The translations under genes were made by a program, and so were the position numbers. Under the pieces are notes generated by a model. The model was not told the origin of the DNA, searched no databases, and was given only the letters and a program-made list of their open reading frames with translations. A DNA stretch of 64,000 bases, from positions 124,001 to 188,000 of the forward strand of contig NZ_FNEZ01000001.1 in NCBI RefSeq assembly GCF_900100375.1, written 5' to 3'. How positions within the stretch are numbered: the stretch's first letter is position 1; the number at the start of each line of letters is the position of its first letter. Below are positions 46,310 through 55,274 of this stretch, in pieces. Source of the stretch: Flavobacterium noncentrifugens (GTDB taxonomy: Bacteria; Bacteroidota; Bacteroidia; Flavobacteriales; Flavobacteriaceae).

Positions 46310-47173
46310 ATGAGACAACTTAAAATTACCAAGCAGGTAACCAACAGGGAAACTGCTTCATTAGACAAATATCTGCAAGAAATTGGAAAAGTTGACCTTA
46401 TTACCGCTGACGAAGAGGTAGAATTAGCACAAAAAATCAAAGCCGGAGACCAGAAAGCACTCGAAAAATTGACAAAAGCCAATTTACGTTTCGTGGTTTC
46501 AGTAGCAAAACAATACCAAAACCAAGGATTAACACTTCCCGATTTAATTAATGAAGGAAATTTAGGTTTGATCAAAGCTGCACAACGTTTTGATGAAACA
46601 CGTGGTTTCAAATTCATTTCATATGCTGTTTGGTGGATCCGACAGTCGATTTTACAGGCTTTGGCAGAACAATCGCGTATCGTTCGTCTTCCTTTGAATA
46701 AAATTGGTTCGATCAACAAGATCAACAAAATGTATGCTTTATTAGAGCAATCCAACGAGCGTCCGCCTTCTGCAGAAGAAATTGCAAAGGAATTGGACAT
46801 GACTGTGAACGATGTAAAAGAGTCCATGAAAAACTCTGGACGTCACCTGTCAATGGACGCGCCTTTAGTTGAAGGAGAAGATTCCAACCTTTACGATGTA
46901 TTGCGTTCGGGAGAATCTCCAAATCCTGACCGTGAACTGATCCACGAATCTTTGCGTACAGAGATCGAACGTTCTTTAGAAACCTTAACGCCAAGAGAAG
47001 CAGATGTTGTTCGTTTGTATTTCGGACTCGGCGATCAGCATCCGATGACACTTGAAGAAATCGGCGAAACATTCGACCTGACAAGAGAACGCGTACGCCA
47101 GATCAAGGAAAAAGCAATCCGAAGATTGAAACACACTTCAAGAAGTAAAATCCTTAAAACTTACTTAGGATAA
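46310..47173 (+). CDS. rpoD: Primary (group 1) RNA polymerase sigma factor
   Basis: 287 residues, the short Bacteroidota housekeeping sigma factor lacking region 1.1. Regions 1.2 ([15 protein letters not shown]), 2 ([20 protein letters not shown]; then the [20 protein letters not shown] melting/-10 region), 3 and 4 ([20 protein letters not shown]) are complete. It recognises TAnnTTTG/TTG promoters, of which several are seen in this window. Transcribed alone between two terminators. Shown as rpoD; some genomes name it sigA. Confidence 0.96.
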   Translation: MRQLKITKQVTNRETASLDKYLQEIGKVDLITADEEVELAQKIKAGDQKALEKLTKANLRFVVSVAKQYQNQGLTLPDLINEGNLGLIKAAQRFDETRGFKFISYAVWWIRQSILQALAEQSRIVRLPLNKIGSINKINKMYALLEQSNERPPSAEEIAKELDMTVNDVKESMKNSGRHLSMDAPLVEGEDSNLYDVLRSGESPNPDRELIHESLRTEIERSLETLTPREADVVRLYFGLGDQHPMTLEEIGETFDLTRERVRQIKEKAIRRLKHTSRSKILKTYLG

Positions 47174-47269
47174 GAATATAAATCGGTTAAAATTTTTAAA
47201 ATTCATTTTAAATCTCTTAATTTACCGCAACAACAGTCTGATTAACTGTTCGTTTTTTGATTGATGATT

Positions 47270-47300
47270 GAAACTCCGGCTGATTACCGGAGTTTTGTTT
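47270..47300 (+). terminator. Terminator of rpoD
   Basis: Stem AAACTCCGG / CCGGAGTTT with 7-nt loop, then GTTTTTTT. About 97 bp after the stop codon. Confidence 0.85.
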
Positions 47301-47356
47301 TTTTATACCTGAAGCCCGATGGGCTTCCTCCTTTTAATTTCAAATCCTTCGGGTCA

Positions 47357-47410
47357 GGCTATCCGCTGCAATCTTTTTCGTTCCTCAAAAGGATTTCCGC
47401 TGCTATCCTT
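47357..47410 (-). repeat. Dispersed intergenic repeat, partial copy E (inverted)
   Basis: Contains GGCTATCCGCTGCAATCTTT, TTCGTTCCTCAAAAGGATTT and CCGCTGCTATCC, the core blocks of copies A-C in reverse orientation. The GGAGCT end and the ATGCCCTAGCC end are missing or changed. Confidence 0.6.
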
Positions 47411-47567
47411 AACGCGAAAAATACCTTACAGCCATTGGTAAAACCGAATATTAAAAAGACATTCTCCTCTTAATATCAAATTTCTTTTAATTTTACTTCG
47501 TTAGTTCGACTCGTTCGTGTCAAATCTAACGCGAACAACCTCAAATCAAAAAACAATTTAAAAAATT

Positions 47568-47622
47568 ACCATTAAGAAATTAAGGTTCATTAAGCCTTAA
47601 CTTTTCTTAATTCCTTAATGGT
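47568..47622. repeat. ACCATTAAG inverted repeat, copy 2
   Basis: ACCATTAAG at 47568-47576 and its exact complement CTTAATGGT at 47614-47622; inner arms also pair (AAATTAAGG with CTTAATTC, imperfect). Related to 17574-17640. Confidence 0.6.
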
Positions 47623-47674
47623 GAAAAAATCTCAATATAGCCCATGTTGAACATTCAAAAAATAATGGAATGCT

Positions 47675-47682
47675 TATATTTG
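47675..47682 (+). promoter_or_regulatory. -7 box (TATATTTG) for rpe
   Basis: Exact TAnnTTTG, with TTG at 47647-47649 (25-bp spacer, longer than usual). 63 bp before the rpe start. Confidence 0.45.
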
Positions 47683-47745
47683 TACATCAACCCGATTTAA
47701 TGTTGAATATTGATTAACGAACACTGAACTTCGAAGAATAAAACA

Positions 47746-48414
47746 ATGAAAAACACCCTAATCGCCCCATCCATACTCGCCGCCGATTTCGCCAACCTGC
47801 AGCGCGACATCGAAATGATCAACAACAGCGAAGCCGACTGGTTTCACATCGACATCATGGACGGCGTATTCGTTCCCAACATTTCGTTCGGGATGCCGGT
47901 GCTTGAAGCGATCACCAAACACACCAAAAAACCCATCGATGTCCATTTAATGATCATCGACCCTGACCGTTACATCAAAACTTTCGCAGATTTGGGTGCC
48001 AATCATTTAACCGTGCATTACGAAGCCTGTACGCACCTGCATAGAACGCTTCAGGCAATTAAAGCCGAAGGCATGCTTGCCGGAGTGGCAATTAATCCCC
48101 ATACAAACGTGATGTTGTTGGAAGATGTTATCAAAAACATTGACATTGTCTGCATGATGAGCGTCAATCCCGGATTCGGCGGACAATCGTTCATCGAACA
48201 CACGTATGCCAAAATCAAACAGCTCAAGGAAATCATCACCAGAAACGGCGCGTCAACACTAATCGAAATCGACGGCGGCGTCACCTCTAAAAATGCCGCA
48301 CAACTTGTAGAAGCCGGAGCTGATGTGCTTGTAGCCGGGAATTTCGTCTTCAAATCTGAAAATCCAACCCAAACGATCATCGATTTAAAGAAAACCGCAA
48401 GTCTACAAGCCTAA
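47746..48414 (+). CDS. rpe: Ribulose-phosphate 3-epimerase
   Basis: 222 residues, a TIM barrel of standard length. Family motifs are seen: APSILAADFANL at the start, the metal/substrate DWFHIDIMDGVFVPN (about 31-45), DVHLMI (about 65-70), MSVNPGFGGQSFI (about 140-152) and the terminal EIDGGV...ADVLVAGNFVF. It interconverts ribulose-5-P and xylulose-5-P in the pentose phosphate pathway. Its last 12 bp overlap the convergent DUF72 gene. Confidence 0.97.
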   Translation: MKNTLIAPSILAADFANLQRDIEMINNSEADWFHIDIMDGVFVPNISFGMPVLEAITKHTKKPIDVHLMIIDPDRYIKTFADLGANHLTVHYEACTHLHRTLQAIKAEGMLAGVAINPHTNVMLLEDVIKNIDIVCMMSVNPGFGGQSFIEHTYAKIKQLKEIITRNGASTLIEIDGGVTSKNAAQLVEAGADVLVAGNFVFKSENPTQTIIDLKKTASLQA

Positions 48415-49314
48415 GTTCAAATCGTCAAACATTGATTTTTGCGCAGGCTGCTTTGTGGGAATCGGAAGTGATAAATTTAAATATGCATTCAGGTTTTTAA
48501 TGAAATGCTCGGCAAGCAAAGGCGATTCGAGTTCGGTGTTCTGATGTACAAAGAAATACAACTTTTGCAAACCTTCACTACGCCATTTTTCAATCCGTGC
48601 AACCCAATCGTCCAGCCTTTGAATATCTGAAGGATGATTGGCGCCAACATACCTCACAAATGCCACCGGGCTGGTCAACCGCATGTGCAGCATATCGCGG
48701 CGTCCGGCAGTGTCCACAATGATATTTGCCATTTGGTGTTTTTCTAGCAAATCGCAATAGTCCTGCGATACTTTTTCATTGCTGAACCATTCGGCATTGC
48801 GCACTTCTACGCCAAGCGGAATGCCTTTCGGGAATTCCTCCAGGACAATTTTTAAGCGTTCATAATCTTTCGGCGCAAAATTATCGTGCAACTGCAAAAA
48901 AGCCATTCCGAGTTTATCTTCAAAATTGCTGATCGCGTTGCAGAAATTCTCAACCGGTTCTGTAACATTGATGAGCCTTTTAAAATGGCTGATCGTATTG
49001 GTAAGTTTCGGAAAAAACTTAAAATCTTGCGGCGTTTTATCGCGCCAGGTTAAAATTTGCTGCCAGCCAGGCATGCCGTAAAAAGTGGCGTTGAGTTCGA
49101 TCGAATTGAATTGCGTCGAATAATAGGCCAATTCGTCTTTCGTTCCTCTCGGATAAAAACCTTTGAGTTCCGTCCGGTTCCATTTGGCACAACCTACCGA
49201 AGCTTCAAGCGGTGCAGCGTTTTTATATATTTGAAGAATTTTTTTGGTTTGCGGAGCGTCGGGCGGAAGCGTAAAATCTATAGCGCCCGGATCTGTTACT
49301 TTTCCGAATTGCAT
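48403..49314 (-). CDS. DUF72 domain protein
   Basis: 303 residues with the DUF72 (YecE-like) TIM-barrel signatures: VGCAKWNRTELKGFYPRG (about 39-56), FNSIELNATFYGMP (about 70-83), FLQLHDNFAP and VEVRNAEWF. Biochemical role not established; some members are linked to radical-SAM or nucleotide chemistry only by context. Convergent with rpe, with a 12-bp overlap. Confidence 0.9.
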   Translation of the reverse strand: MQFGKVTDPGAIDFTLPPDAPQTKKILQIYKNAAPLEASVGCAKWNRTELKGFYPRGTKDELAYYSTQFNSIELNATFYGMPGWQQILTWRDKTPQDFKFFPKLTNTISHFKRLINVTEPVENFCNAISNFEDKLGMAFLQLHDNFAPKDYERLKIVLEEFPKGIPLGVEVRNAEWFSNEKVSQDYCDLLEKHQMANIIVDTAGRRDMLHMRLTSPVAFVRYVGANHPSDIQRLDDWVARIEKWRSEGLQKLYFFVHQNTELESPLLAEHFIKNLNAYLNLSLPIPTKQPAQKSMFDDLNLGL

Positions 49315-49380
49315 GTTGCTTTTTTATACAAGGTAGGAAAGTTTGATTGATTTTAATCTGCAATTCCAGATTTTATGAGG

Positions 49381-50183
49381 TCAGACAGTAGTAGTATTTT
49401 TACCCAAATCGGTCGGATTAAATCCGAACTTTTTCCGAAAGGCAAATGAGAAATGCGAAAGGTCTTCAAAACCCAGATCAAGGTAAATGTCGGTTGCTTT
49501 CTGATGTTTTTTACTAATTCTAAAATGTGCTTCTTCAAGGCGTTTTTTTACAAGCCAGCGGTTTGGCGTATCGTTGAATATCCCGACAAAATCGCGTTTG
49601 AACGCAGACAGGCTTCTTCCGGTTAAAAAAGCAAAACGTTTCAGGCTGACATTAAATTTAAAATTCCGATTCATGAATGACTGCAAATCTATTTTTTCGG
49701 GTTTCCCAAAATCAAATAAAACAGCAGCCAGCGGCGGATTGGCGTCTAATAAAATTTTAAGCAATTCAACTCTTTTCACATCAGAAACTGCTTCATCAAT
49801 TTTGCCTTCGCCTAAGTAAAACGGCACCAATGACTGGATAAATTCCCGTATTTTTTTATCTTTCGGAAGCAAGACAAAAGCTTCCTGCGGTTTTGGCATC
49901 TGCAACAATCCAATATATTTTTCTTGAAAAGCTTCAGAAATTTCTCATCAAATATTAGTACCACTTTTACAAAAGAGCCGTGGTTTGACAATTGCTTGTG
50001 GTATCGCGCTAGGTGGTTTTTCCGAATCAGGCAACATTCGCCAGAATTCAAGATGTAATGTTGATGTCCGTCATAGCCTTCAATTGTTCCCTTTTCTAAA
50101 TACAGGAAAAAATGCTCCGGAATAAATTGTTCAGGCGATATTTGCGGCCCAATGTAGCAGGATTTGATTGCTGTTATTCGCAT
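49381..50183 (-). pseudogene. AraC-family regulator, frameshifted
   Basis: Two reading frames make one gene. The first (start 50183) gives an N-terminal cupin-like sensing domain up to about LIFDEKF, then reads into non-conserved sequence. The second (upper limit near 49950, reading EISEAFQEKYIGLLQMPKPQ) continues to an AraC HTH domain at its end (GRSLSAFKRDF, then DLGFEDLSHFSFAFRKKFG). The switch falls at about 49930-49952; adding one base near GATGAGAAA would join the frames. Either a real pseudogene or a sequencing error. It is transcribed toward the same side as the oxidoreductase remnants and may once have controlled them. Confidence 0.75.
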
Positions 50184-50207
50184 CTTGAAAGTTTTTGCAA
50201 CTCAAAT

Positions 50208-50936
50208 TTAAGTATTTAACGGATAGAATTTTAAAATGCTTTCGGCGGCAGAAAGAATGGCTTGTTCATTGCTTCGCGGTTTCCATCCAAGTAATGTCCG
50301 TGCTTTTTTATTGCTCGCATTTTTATTCTTTCCCAGTTGTGAAACCGCCTGTTTTGCCTGTGGATTAAAAAGCGCCGCAATGCGTACAATCCAATCGGGA
50401 AGTACTTTTGTGGATACTTTTTTTGCTTTACTTCCCATTTTTTCTTTGAGTAAAAGTGCGATTTCTGGCAACGTATAAGTTCCGCCAGCCAAAGCAAGAA
50501 AACGTTGTCCGGCAGCTTTTGGATTGGTCATGGCAAGAATATGCAAATCGGCGACATCGCGTACATCTACAATTCCCATTGGGATTTTCGGCACCGATTT
50601 CATCGAGCCATCGAGTAATTTATGCAGCAATTCATGTCCGCTGGACAAATCCGTGCCAAGCAAAGGCCCGAAAATTCCGGCAGGATTGATAACTGAAAGC
50701 TCCAGATTTCCGCCATTGGTTTTAATAAATTCCCAGGCTGCCATTTCGGCCAATACTTTGGATTTTAAGTAAGCATTCAGGTTCTTTTCATTCGGATCTG
50801 TCCAGCTTTCTTCTGTGATCAATTCGTTTGGATTTTTATGACTGTAGCCAACAGCGCCAAAATTAGAAGTCATGACGACGCGCGAAACACCTGCTGCTTT
50901 TGCTGCTTTTGCCATCGTTGCAATATTCGCAATGCC
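50208..50936 (-). pseudogene. NAD-dependent epimerase/dehydratase, 5' end deleted
   Basis: About 240 residues of an extended SDR/epimerase, from NIATMAKAAKAAGVSRVVMT to the end (LLGWKPRSNEQAIL). The catalytic-region and C-terminal parts are present, but the N-terminal Rossmann half (about 90-100 residues with the GxxGxxG motif) is absent. At 50911-50936 its sequence passes directly into an alcohol dehydrogenase gene in another frame. A TTG at 50951 could start translation but would yield a protein without the cofactor site. Considered a deletion remnant. Confidence 0.8.
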
Positions 50937-51225
50937 CGCAACTGTCAACAATACAGCCTACGCCAACAAGATCGCCAACTTTGAACTTGCTTGCATGGTT
51001 TCCGATAGCTATTACTTTTCCTAAAATTTCGTATCCTGGAACAATTGGGAACATCGTTCCTCCAAAATCATTTTTAATCTGGTGCAAATCAGAATGGCAG
51101 ATGCCGCAATACAGGATTTCCATTTCTACATCGTGCGGCTGAACTGCCCTTCGGTTGATGTTCATTTCCTGTAATGGCTGCATTGCCGATGTTGTTCCGT
51201 AAGCTTTTACTTGTTTGGTTTCCAT
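50911..51225 (-). pseudogene. Zinc alcohol dehydrogenase, 3' end deleted
   Basis: The first 105 residues of a medium-chain, CAD/YahK-type Zn alcohol dehydrogenase: start METKQVKAYGTTSAMQPL, catalytic-zinc CGICHSDLH (about 40-48), then the structural-zinc region CIVDSCGHCEYCNDG (about 91-105). The next expected residues (leading to the cofactor domain) are replaced by out-of-frame epimerase sequence; the frame closes at 50863 after a 15-residue non-native tail. About 240 residues are missing. It starts 6 bp after the SDR-cupin gene and is the end of the oxidoreductase operon. Confidence 0.8.
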
Positions 51226-51231
51226 GGTGCG

Positions 51232-52212
51232 TTATTTGTTTAAATTGTTGTAATCTTCATCGGTTACAGGTTGCAGCCATTCGGTTTTGTCTTTATCCAA
51301 CTCGGGTACAATTGCAATATGCCGCATCAAATTGGTATGTGACGCGCCGTGCCAGTGCAATACATTCTTTGGGATTTTTATCACATCACCTCTCTGGATC
51401 AACTGGATTTGTTTGTCTTTTTCCTGATAATAACCTGTTCCTTCTACAATAAACAAAATTTGTCCAGTTGTATGGCTGTGCCAATTGGTTCGCGCTTTGG
51501 GTTCAAAAGTTACCGTTGCGATGATCGTATTGTAATTGTCTTCTTTTCCAATGTTGAGATTCACGCTGACATTTCCTGTAAAATTTTCTTTGGGTGCAGG
51601 CGATCCTTTTTCTAAATAATTGTCCATTTTTATTGTCTTTTGGTTTGGTTTGCTGATGCCGAGATTTTCATTTTTATGCAATTCCGGATTGTTTATTATT
51701 GTTCCGATGAAAGCCGCGATGCTTTTTCGTGAAATTGCCGATCCTGTTTCAGGTTTGCCTTTTGGTGTGAGCGCATAATCGATTTCATTGACATTTGTAA
51801 ACCAATCCGGCCGTAAAATGGTATAATTGAGACCCGATTTTTCAATGATATCTGCTAGTTTTCTGTACGGAATTAATACAGATTTTAACTGCGTTTCATA
51901 AATTCCGATTGAAGCAATTGCAATGATTCTGCTAACCGCCGATTCTTTCATAGCTTTTACGATATTTTCCGACATCGCTTCTAAATTTCCGGCGAGGTTT
52001 ACATAAACAATGTCCTGCCCTTCGATTGCGGCTTTAAGTTTCGTGTAGTCTAAAACATCTGCTTCAACAATATTACAGCCGTTTGTATGGGCTGAAATCC
52101 TGTTTTTGTTTCTTGCCAATAAAGTGAGCTGTACGCCAGATTGTGCTTTTAAATCTTCAATGACATATTTTGCAAGGCTTCCGCTTGCGCCGATAATCAA
52201 TACTTTTTTCAT
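51232..52212 (-). CDS. NAD(P)-binding SDR fused in frame to a cupin protein
   Basis: 326 residues. Residues 1-190 are an NmrA-like/atypical SDR (IIGASGSLAKYVIEDL; LRPDWFTN; NENLGISKPN, the usual end of this family). Residues 196-326 are a cupin (NWHSHTTGQILFIVEGTGYY; GDVIKIPKNVLHWHGA) that begins with its own Met. The 15-nt link between them begins with CAA (51640-51642) at the place where the SDR should stop: TAA to CAA would turn two tandem genes with a 12-nt gap into one. Products: an oxidoreductase and a small cupin of unknown substrate. The stop of the upstream aldo/keto reductase gene is 1 bp before the start. Confidence 0.8.
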   Translation of the reverse strand: MKKVLIIGASGSLAKYVIEDLKAQSGVQLTLLARNKNRISAHTNGCNIVEADVLDYTKLKAAIEGQDIVYVNLAGNLEAMSENIVKAMKESAVSRIIAIASIGIYETQLKSVLIPYRKLADIIEKSGLNYTILRPDWFTNVNEIDYALTPKGKPETGSAISRKSIAAFIGTIINNPELHKNENLGISKPNQKTIKMDNYLEKGSPAPKENFTGNVSVNLNIGKEDNYNTIIATVTFEPKARTNWHSHTTGQILFIVEGTGYYQEKDKQIQLIQRGDVIKIPKNVLHWHGASHTNLMRHIAIVPELDKDKTEWLQPVTDEDYNNLNK

Positions 52213-52213
52213 C

Positions 52214-53326
<1,113 letters not shown>

Positions 53327-53334
53327 TCAGATGG

Positions 53335-53363
53335 TTGTTAGTGTGTTGGAATGCCTAAATTTG
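53335..53363 (+). promoter_or_regulatory. Bacteroidota-type promoter of AraC regulator
   Basis: TTG at 53335-53337, 18-bp spacer, TAAATTTG at 53356-53363, 20 bp before the regulator's start. Faces away from the operon promoter; the regulator probably binds between the two. Confidence 0.65.
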
Positions 53364-53382
53364 CATTATAAAACAACAGGTT

Positions 53383-54279
53383 ATGGAAGATATCGTGAGA
53401 ATTGACAGCGTGGCGCAATACAATAAAATGCGCGGTGTGGAAACTTTGCATCCGTTGATCACGGTTTTGGATTTGTCAAAATCCAAGCCGATGCCCGCGC
53501 AAACCTTCAATTTCGGATTGTATGCCGTATATCTGAAAGAGTTGAATTGCGGCGAATTGAAGTATGGCCGAAACCTTTATGATTACCAGGACGGCACATT
53601 AGTATTTGTTGCGCCGGGACAAATCATGGGCGTATTGCCGAACGTCAAAACATTCGAACCCAAAGGCTGGGCGATCTTATTTCATCCCGAACTGATCAAA
53701 GGAACGCCGCTTGGAAAGCACATTCAGGATTATTCTTTCTTTTCGTATGATGTGAACGAGGCTTTGCACCTTTCGGATAAAGAGCAGCAGATTGTTTTGG
53801 ATTGCTTCGCGAAGATCCAGTATGAACTGCAGCAGTCGATTGACAAGCACAGCAAGACGCTAATCGCTTCGAATATCGAGTTGTTTTTAAATTACTGCAT
53901 TCGTTTTTATGACCGGCAGTTTATTACGCGGGACAACAGCAATAAAGGGATTTTAGAGAAATTCGAGCAATTGCTGCATGATTATTTTGCTTCGGACAAA
54001 CTTCAAAGCATTGGGTTGCCGTCTGTGGCTTATTGTGCGGATGAATTGCATTTGTCGCCGAATTATTTTGGGGATCTGATCAAAAAAGAAACCGGGAAAT
54101 CGGCTCAGGAATGTATTCAGTCTAAAGTTATTGATGTTGCGAAAGAGCGGATTTTTGATGCTGACAAATCGATCAGCCAGGTCGCGTATGATTTGGGATT
54201 TAAATATCCGCAGCATTTTACACGGTTGTTTAAGTTGAAAGTGGGCATGTCGCCGAATGAATATCGGTCTTTGAATTGA
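53383..54279 (+). CDS. AraC-family transcriptional regulator
   Basis: 298 residues: an N-terminal effector/dimerisation domain (about 1-180; includes GTLVFVAPGQIMGVLP and HPELIKGTPLGKHI) and a C-terminal double HTH (about 195-297; ELHLSPNYFGDLIKKETGKS, then ISQVAYDLGFKYPQHFTRLF). Divergently arranged with the aldo/keto reductase operon, so it is the likely regulator of that operon; this kind of AraC-AKR pairing is common in Bacteroidota. A terminator and a tRNA gene follow. Confidence 0.92.
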   Translation: MEDIVRIDSVAQYNKMRGVETLHPLITVLDLSKSKPMPAQTFNFGLYAVYLKELNCGELKYGRNLYDYQDGTLVFVAPGQIMGVLPNVKTFEPKGWAILFHPELIKGTPLGKHIQDYSFFSYDVNEALHLSDKEQQIVLDCFAKIQYELQQSIDKHSKTLIASNIELFLNYCIRFYDRQFITRDNSNKGILEKFEQLLHDYFASDKLQSIGLPSVAYCADELHLSPNYFGDLIKKETGKSAQECIQSKVIDVAKERIFDADKSISQVAYDLGFKYPQHFTRLFKLKVGMSPNEYRSLN

Positions 54280-54284
54280 AAATA

Positions 54285-54316
54285 AAAAAGCCTTCAGTAA
54301 TTTGAAGGCTTTTTGT
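54285..54316 (+). terminator. Terminator after AraC gene
   Basis: Stem AAAAAGCCTTCA / TGAAGGCTTTTT with a 6-nt loop. It directly precedes the 3' end of the opposite-strand tRNA gene and may also act on that transcript. Confidence 0.88.
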
Positions 54317-54319
54317 TAG

Positions 54320-54391
54320 TGACCGCGAGAGGACTCGAACCTCCATCACCAGAACCGGAATCTGGCATTCTATCCATTGAACTACGCAGCC
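54320..54391 (-). tRNA. tRNA-Arg (anticodon CCG)
   Basis: 72-nt cloverleaf on the minus strand. Acceptor stem GGCTGCG / CGCGGTC with two wobble pairs, discriminator A, D-arm AGTTCAATGGATA, anticodon stem CCAGA / TCTGG around the loop TTCCGGT giving CCG, and T-arm AGGTTCGAGTCCT. CCA is not encoded. It reads CGG. Confidence 0.93.
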
Positions 54392-54455
54392 AATTTATTT
54401 AAGATTTATAATTTACGATTTTTGAGCGTAAATCCTGAATCGCATACCGTAAATT

Positions 54456-54905
54456 TTATGCTAATAATTTCTTTACAATTGTGGAAATGGTTTTTCCTTC
54501 TGCCGTACCGCCGAGTTGTGCGCTGGCCAATCCCATCACTTTCCCCATCGAAGCGATTCCGGATGCGCCGGTTTCTGTGATGATTTTGGCAATAATGGCC
54601 TCTACTTCGGCATCACTGAGTTGCGCGGGAAGGAATTTTTCGATTACGGCAATCTGCGCCAATTCGGGTTCGGCAAGATCAGGTCGGTTTTGCTCGGTAA
54701 AGATGCGCGCGCTTTCTTTACGTGTTTTTACAAGTCGTTGCAGCAATTTGACCTCTTCATCTTCGGAAATTTCTTCTTTTGAACCCGAAGCAGTTTGTGC
54801 AAGCAGCAATTCTGATTTAATAGAACGCAGGGATTCGAGTGCTACGGTATCTTTGGCTCTCATGGCGGTTTTGAGTTCGTCCATGATTTGTGTTTGTAAA
54901 CTCAT
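54456..54905 (-). CDS. GatB/YqeY domain protein
   Basis: 149 residues of the usual length. Family signatures: MDELKTAMRAKDTVALESLR at the start, VKTRKESARIF, then EKFLPAQLSDAEVEAII and the end MGKVMGLASAQLGG. YqeY resembles the tRNA-binding tail of GatB; its exact role is unclear. In Flavobacteriia it normally lies downstream of ftsZ. Here a 358-residue gene lies between. Confidence 0.93.
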   Translation of the reverse strand: MSLQTQIMDELKTAMRAKDTVALESLRSIKSELLLAQTASGSKEEISEDEEVKLLQRLVKTRKESARIFTEQNRPDLAEPELAQIAVIEKFLPAQLSDAEVEAIIAKIITETGASGIASMGKVMGLASAQLGGTAEGKTISTIVKKLLA

Positions 54906-54961
54906 CTTTTTCTAATTAATAATGAATAATGAATAATTAACAATTGCTCATTAATTACCGA

Positions 54962-55117
54962 TAATGCCCCGCCCCGGATGGTATCGGAAAGCCTTTTTTG
55001 GCGAAAACGCCATTTTTTCTAAAGCTGCGAACGCGACCGGAGGAAGCGCTTTGCGGCTTTTTAGAAAAAAGCGTTTTTGCTGAAAAGCTTGAAGCGGACA
55101 GCCGGATTAAGGCGTCC
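54962..55117 (+). repeat. Dispersed intergenic repeat, divergent copy D with long hairpin
   Basis: Outer blocks match the family: GCCCCGGATGGTATCGGAAA then CCTTTTTTG on the left, GAAAAGCTTGAAGCGGACAG then CCGGATTAAGGC on the right. The centre is replaced by an imperfect inverted repeat: 54990-55028 pairs with 55053-55090 (shared AAACGCC-TTTTTTCTAAA type arms), a predicted stem of nearly 40 bp. Confidence 0.6.
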
Positions 55118-55170
55118 AAATTGCTGCTGCGAATTTAATACAAAATTACTGCAATTCCAATAGCCCTGGA

Positions 55171-55214
55171 GATTACTGTATGCGAGCAGATTGCCGCGCT
55201 GCACTCGCAATGAC
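55171..55214 (-). repeat. GTCATTGCGAG-type short element
   Basis: On the minus strand it reads GTCATTGCGAGTGCAGCGCG then GCAATCTGC. This resembles the GTCATTGCGAG...GCAATC palindromic elements scattered in many bacterial genomes. Only one copy is seen here. Confidence 0.5.
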
Positions 55215-55216
55215 AT

Positions 55217-55255
55217 AAAAAAACCCGAAAATTCAAGAAGATTTCCGGGTTATTG
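55217..55255 (-). terminator. Terminator after 358-residue gene
   Basis: On the minus strand: AACCCGGAAAT, loop, ATTTTCGGGTT, then T6. Almost the same 33-34-bp sequence occurs at 56479-56511. Confidence 0.8.
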
Positions 55256-55274
55256 GGATTTGATTTTTTGGATA

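Larger units (their letters stand above)
47174..47745. other. 571-bp intergenic region between rpoD and rpe
   Basis: Contains, in order, the rpoD terminator, dispersed repeat copy E (47357-47410), an AT-rich stretch, the second AACCATTA-type inverted repeat (47568-47622) and a -7 box for rpe. Six-frame reading shows no convincing gene. Confidence 0.7.
54906..55274. other. 368-bp intergenic region
   Basis: Holds an AT-rich AATAATTAA tract (54914-54958), dispersed repeat copy D with a long internal hairpin (54962-55117), a GTCATTGCGAG-type element (55171-55214) and a terminator (55217-55255). No gene seen. Confidence 0.7.

Noticed and set aside
54320..54391. tRNA-Arg as an integration (att) site
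   Set aside because: No second copy of the tRNA 3' part and no integrase gene was found in the window; mentioned only as a suggestion.
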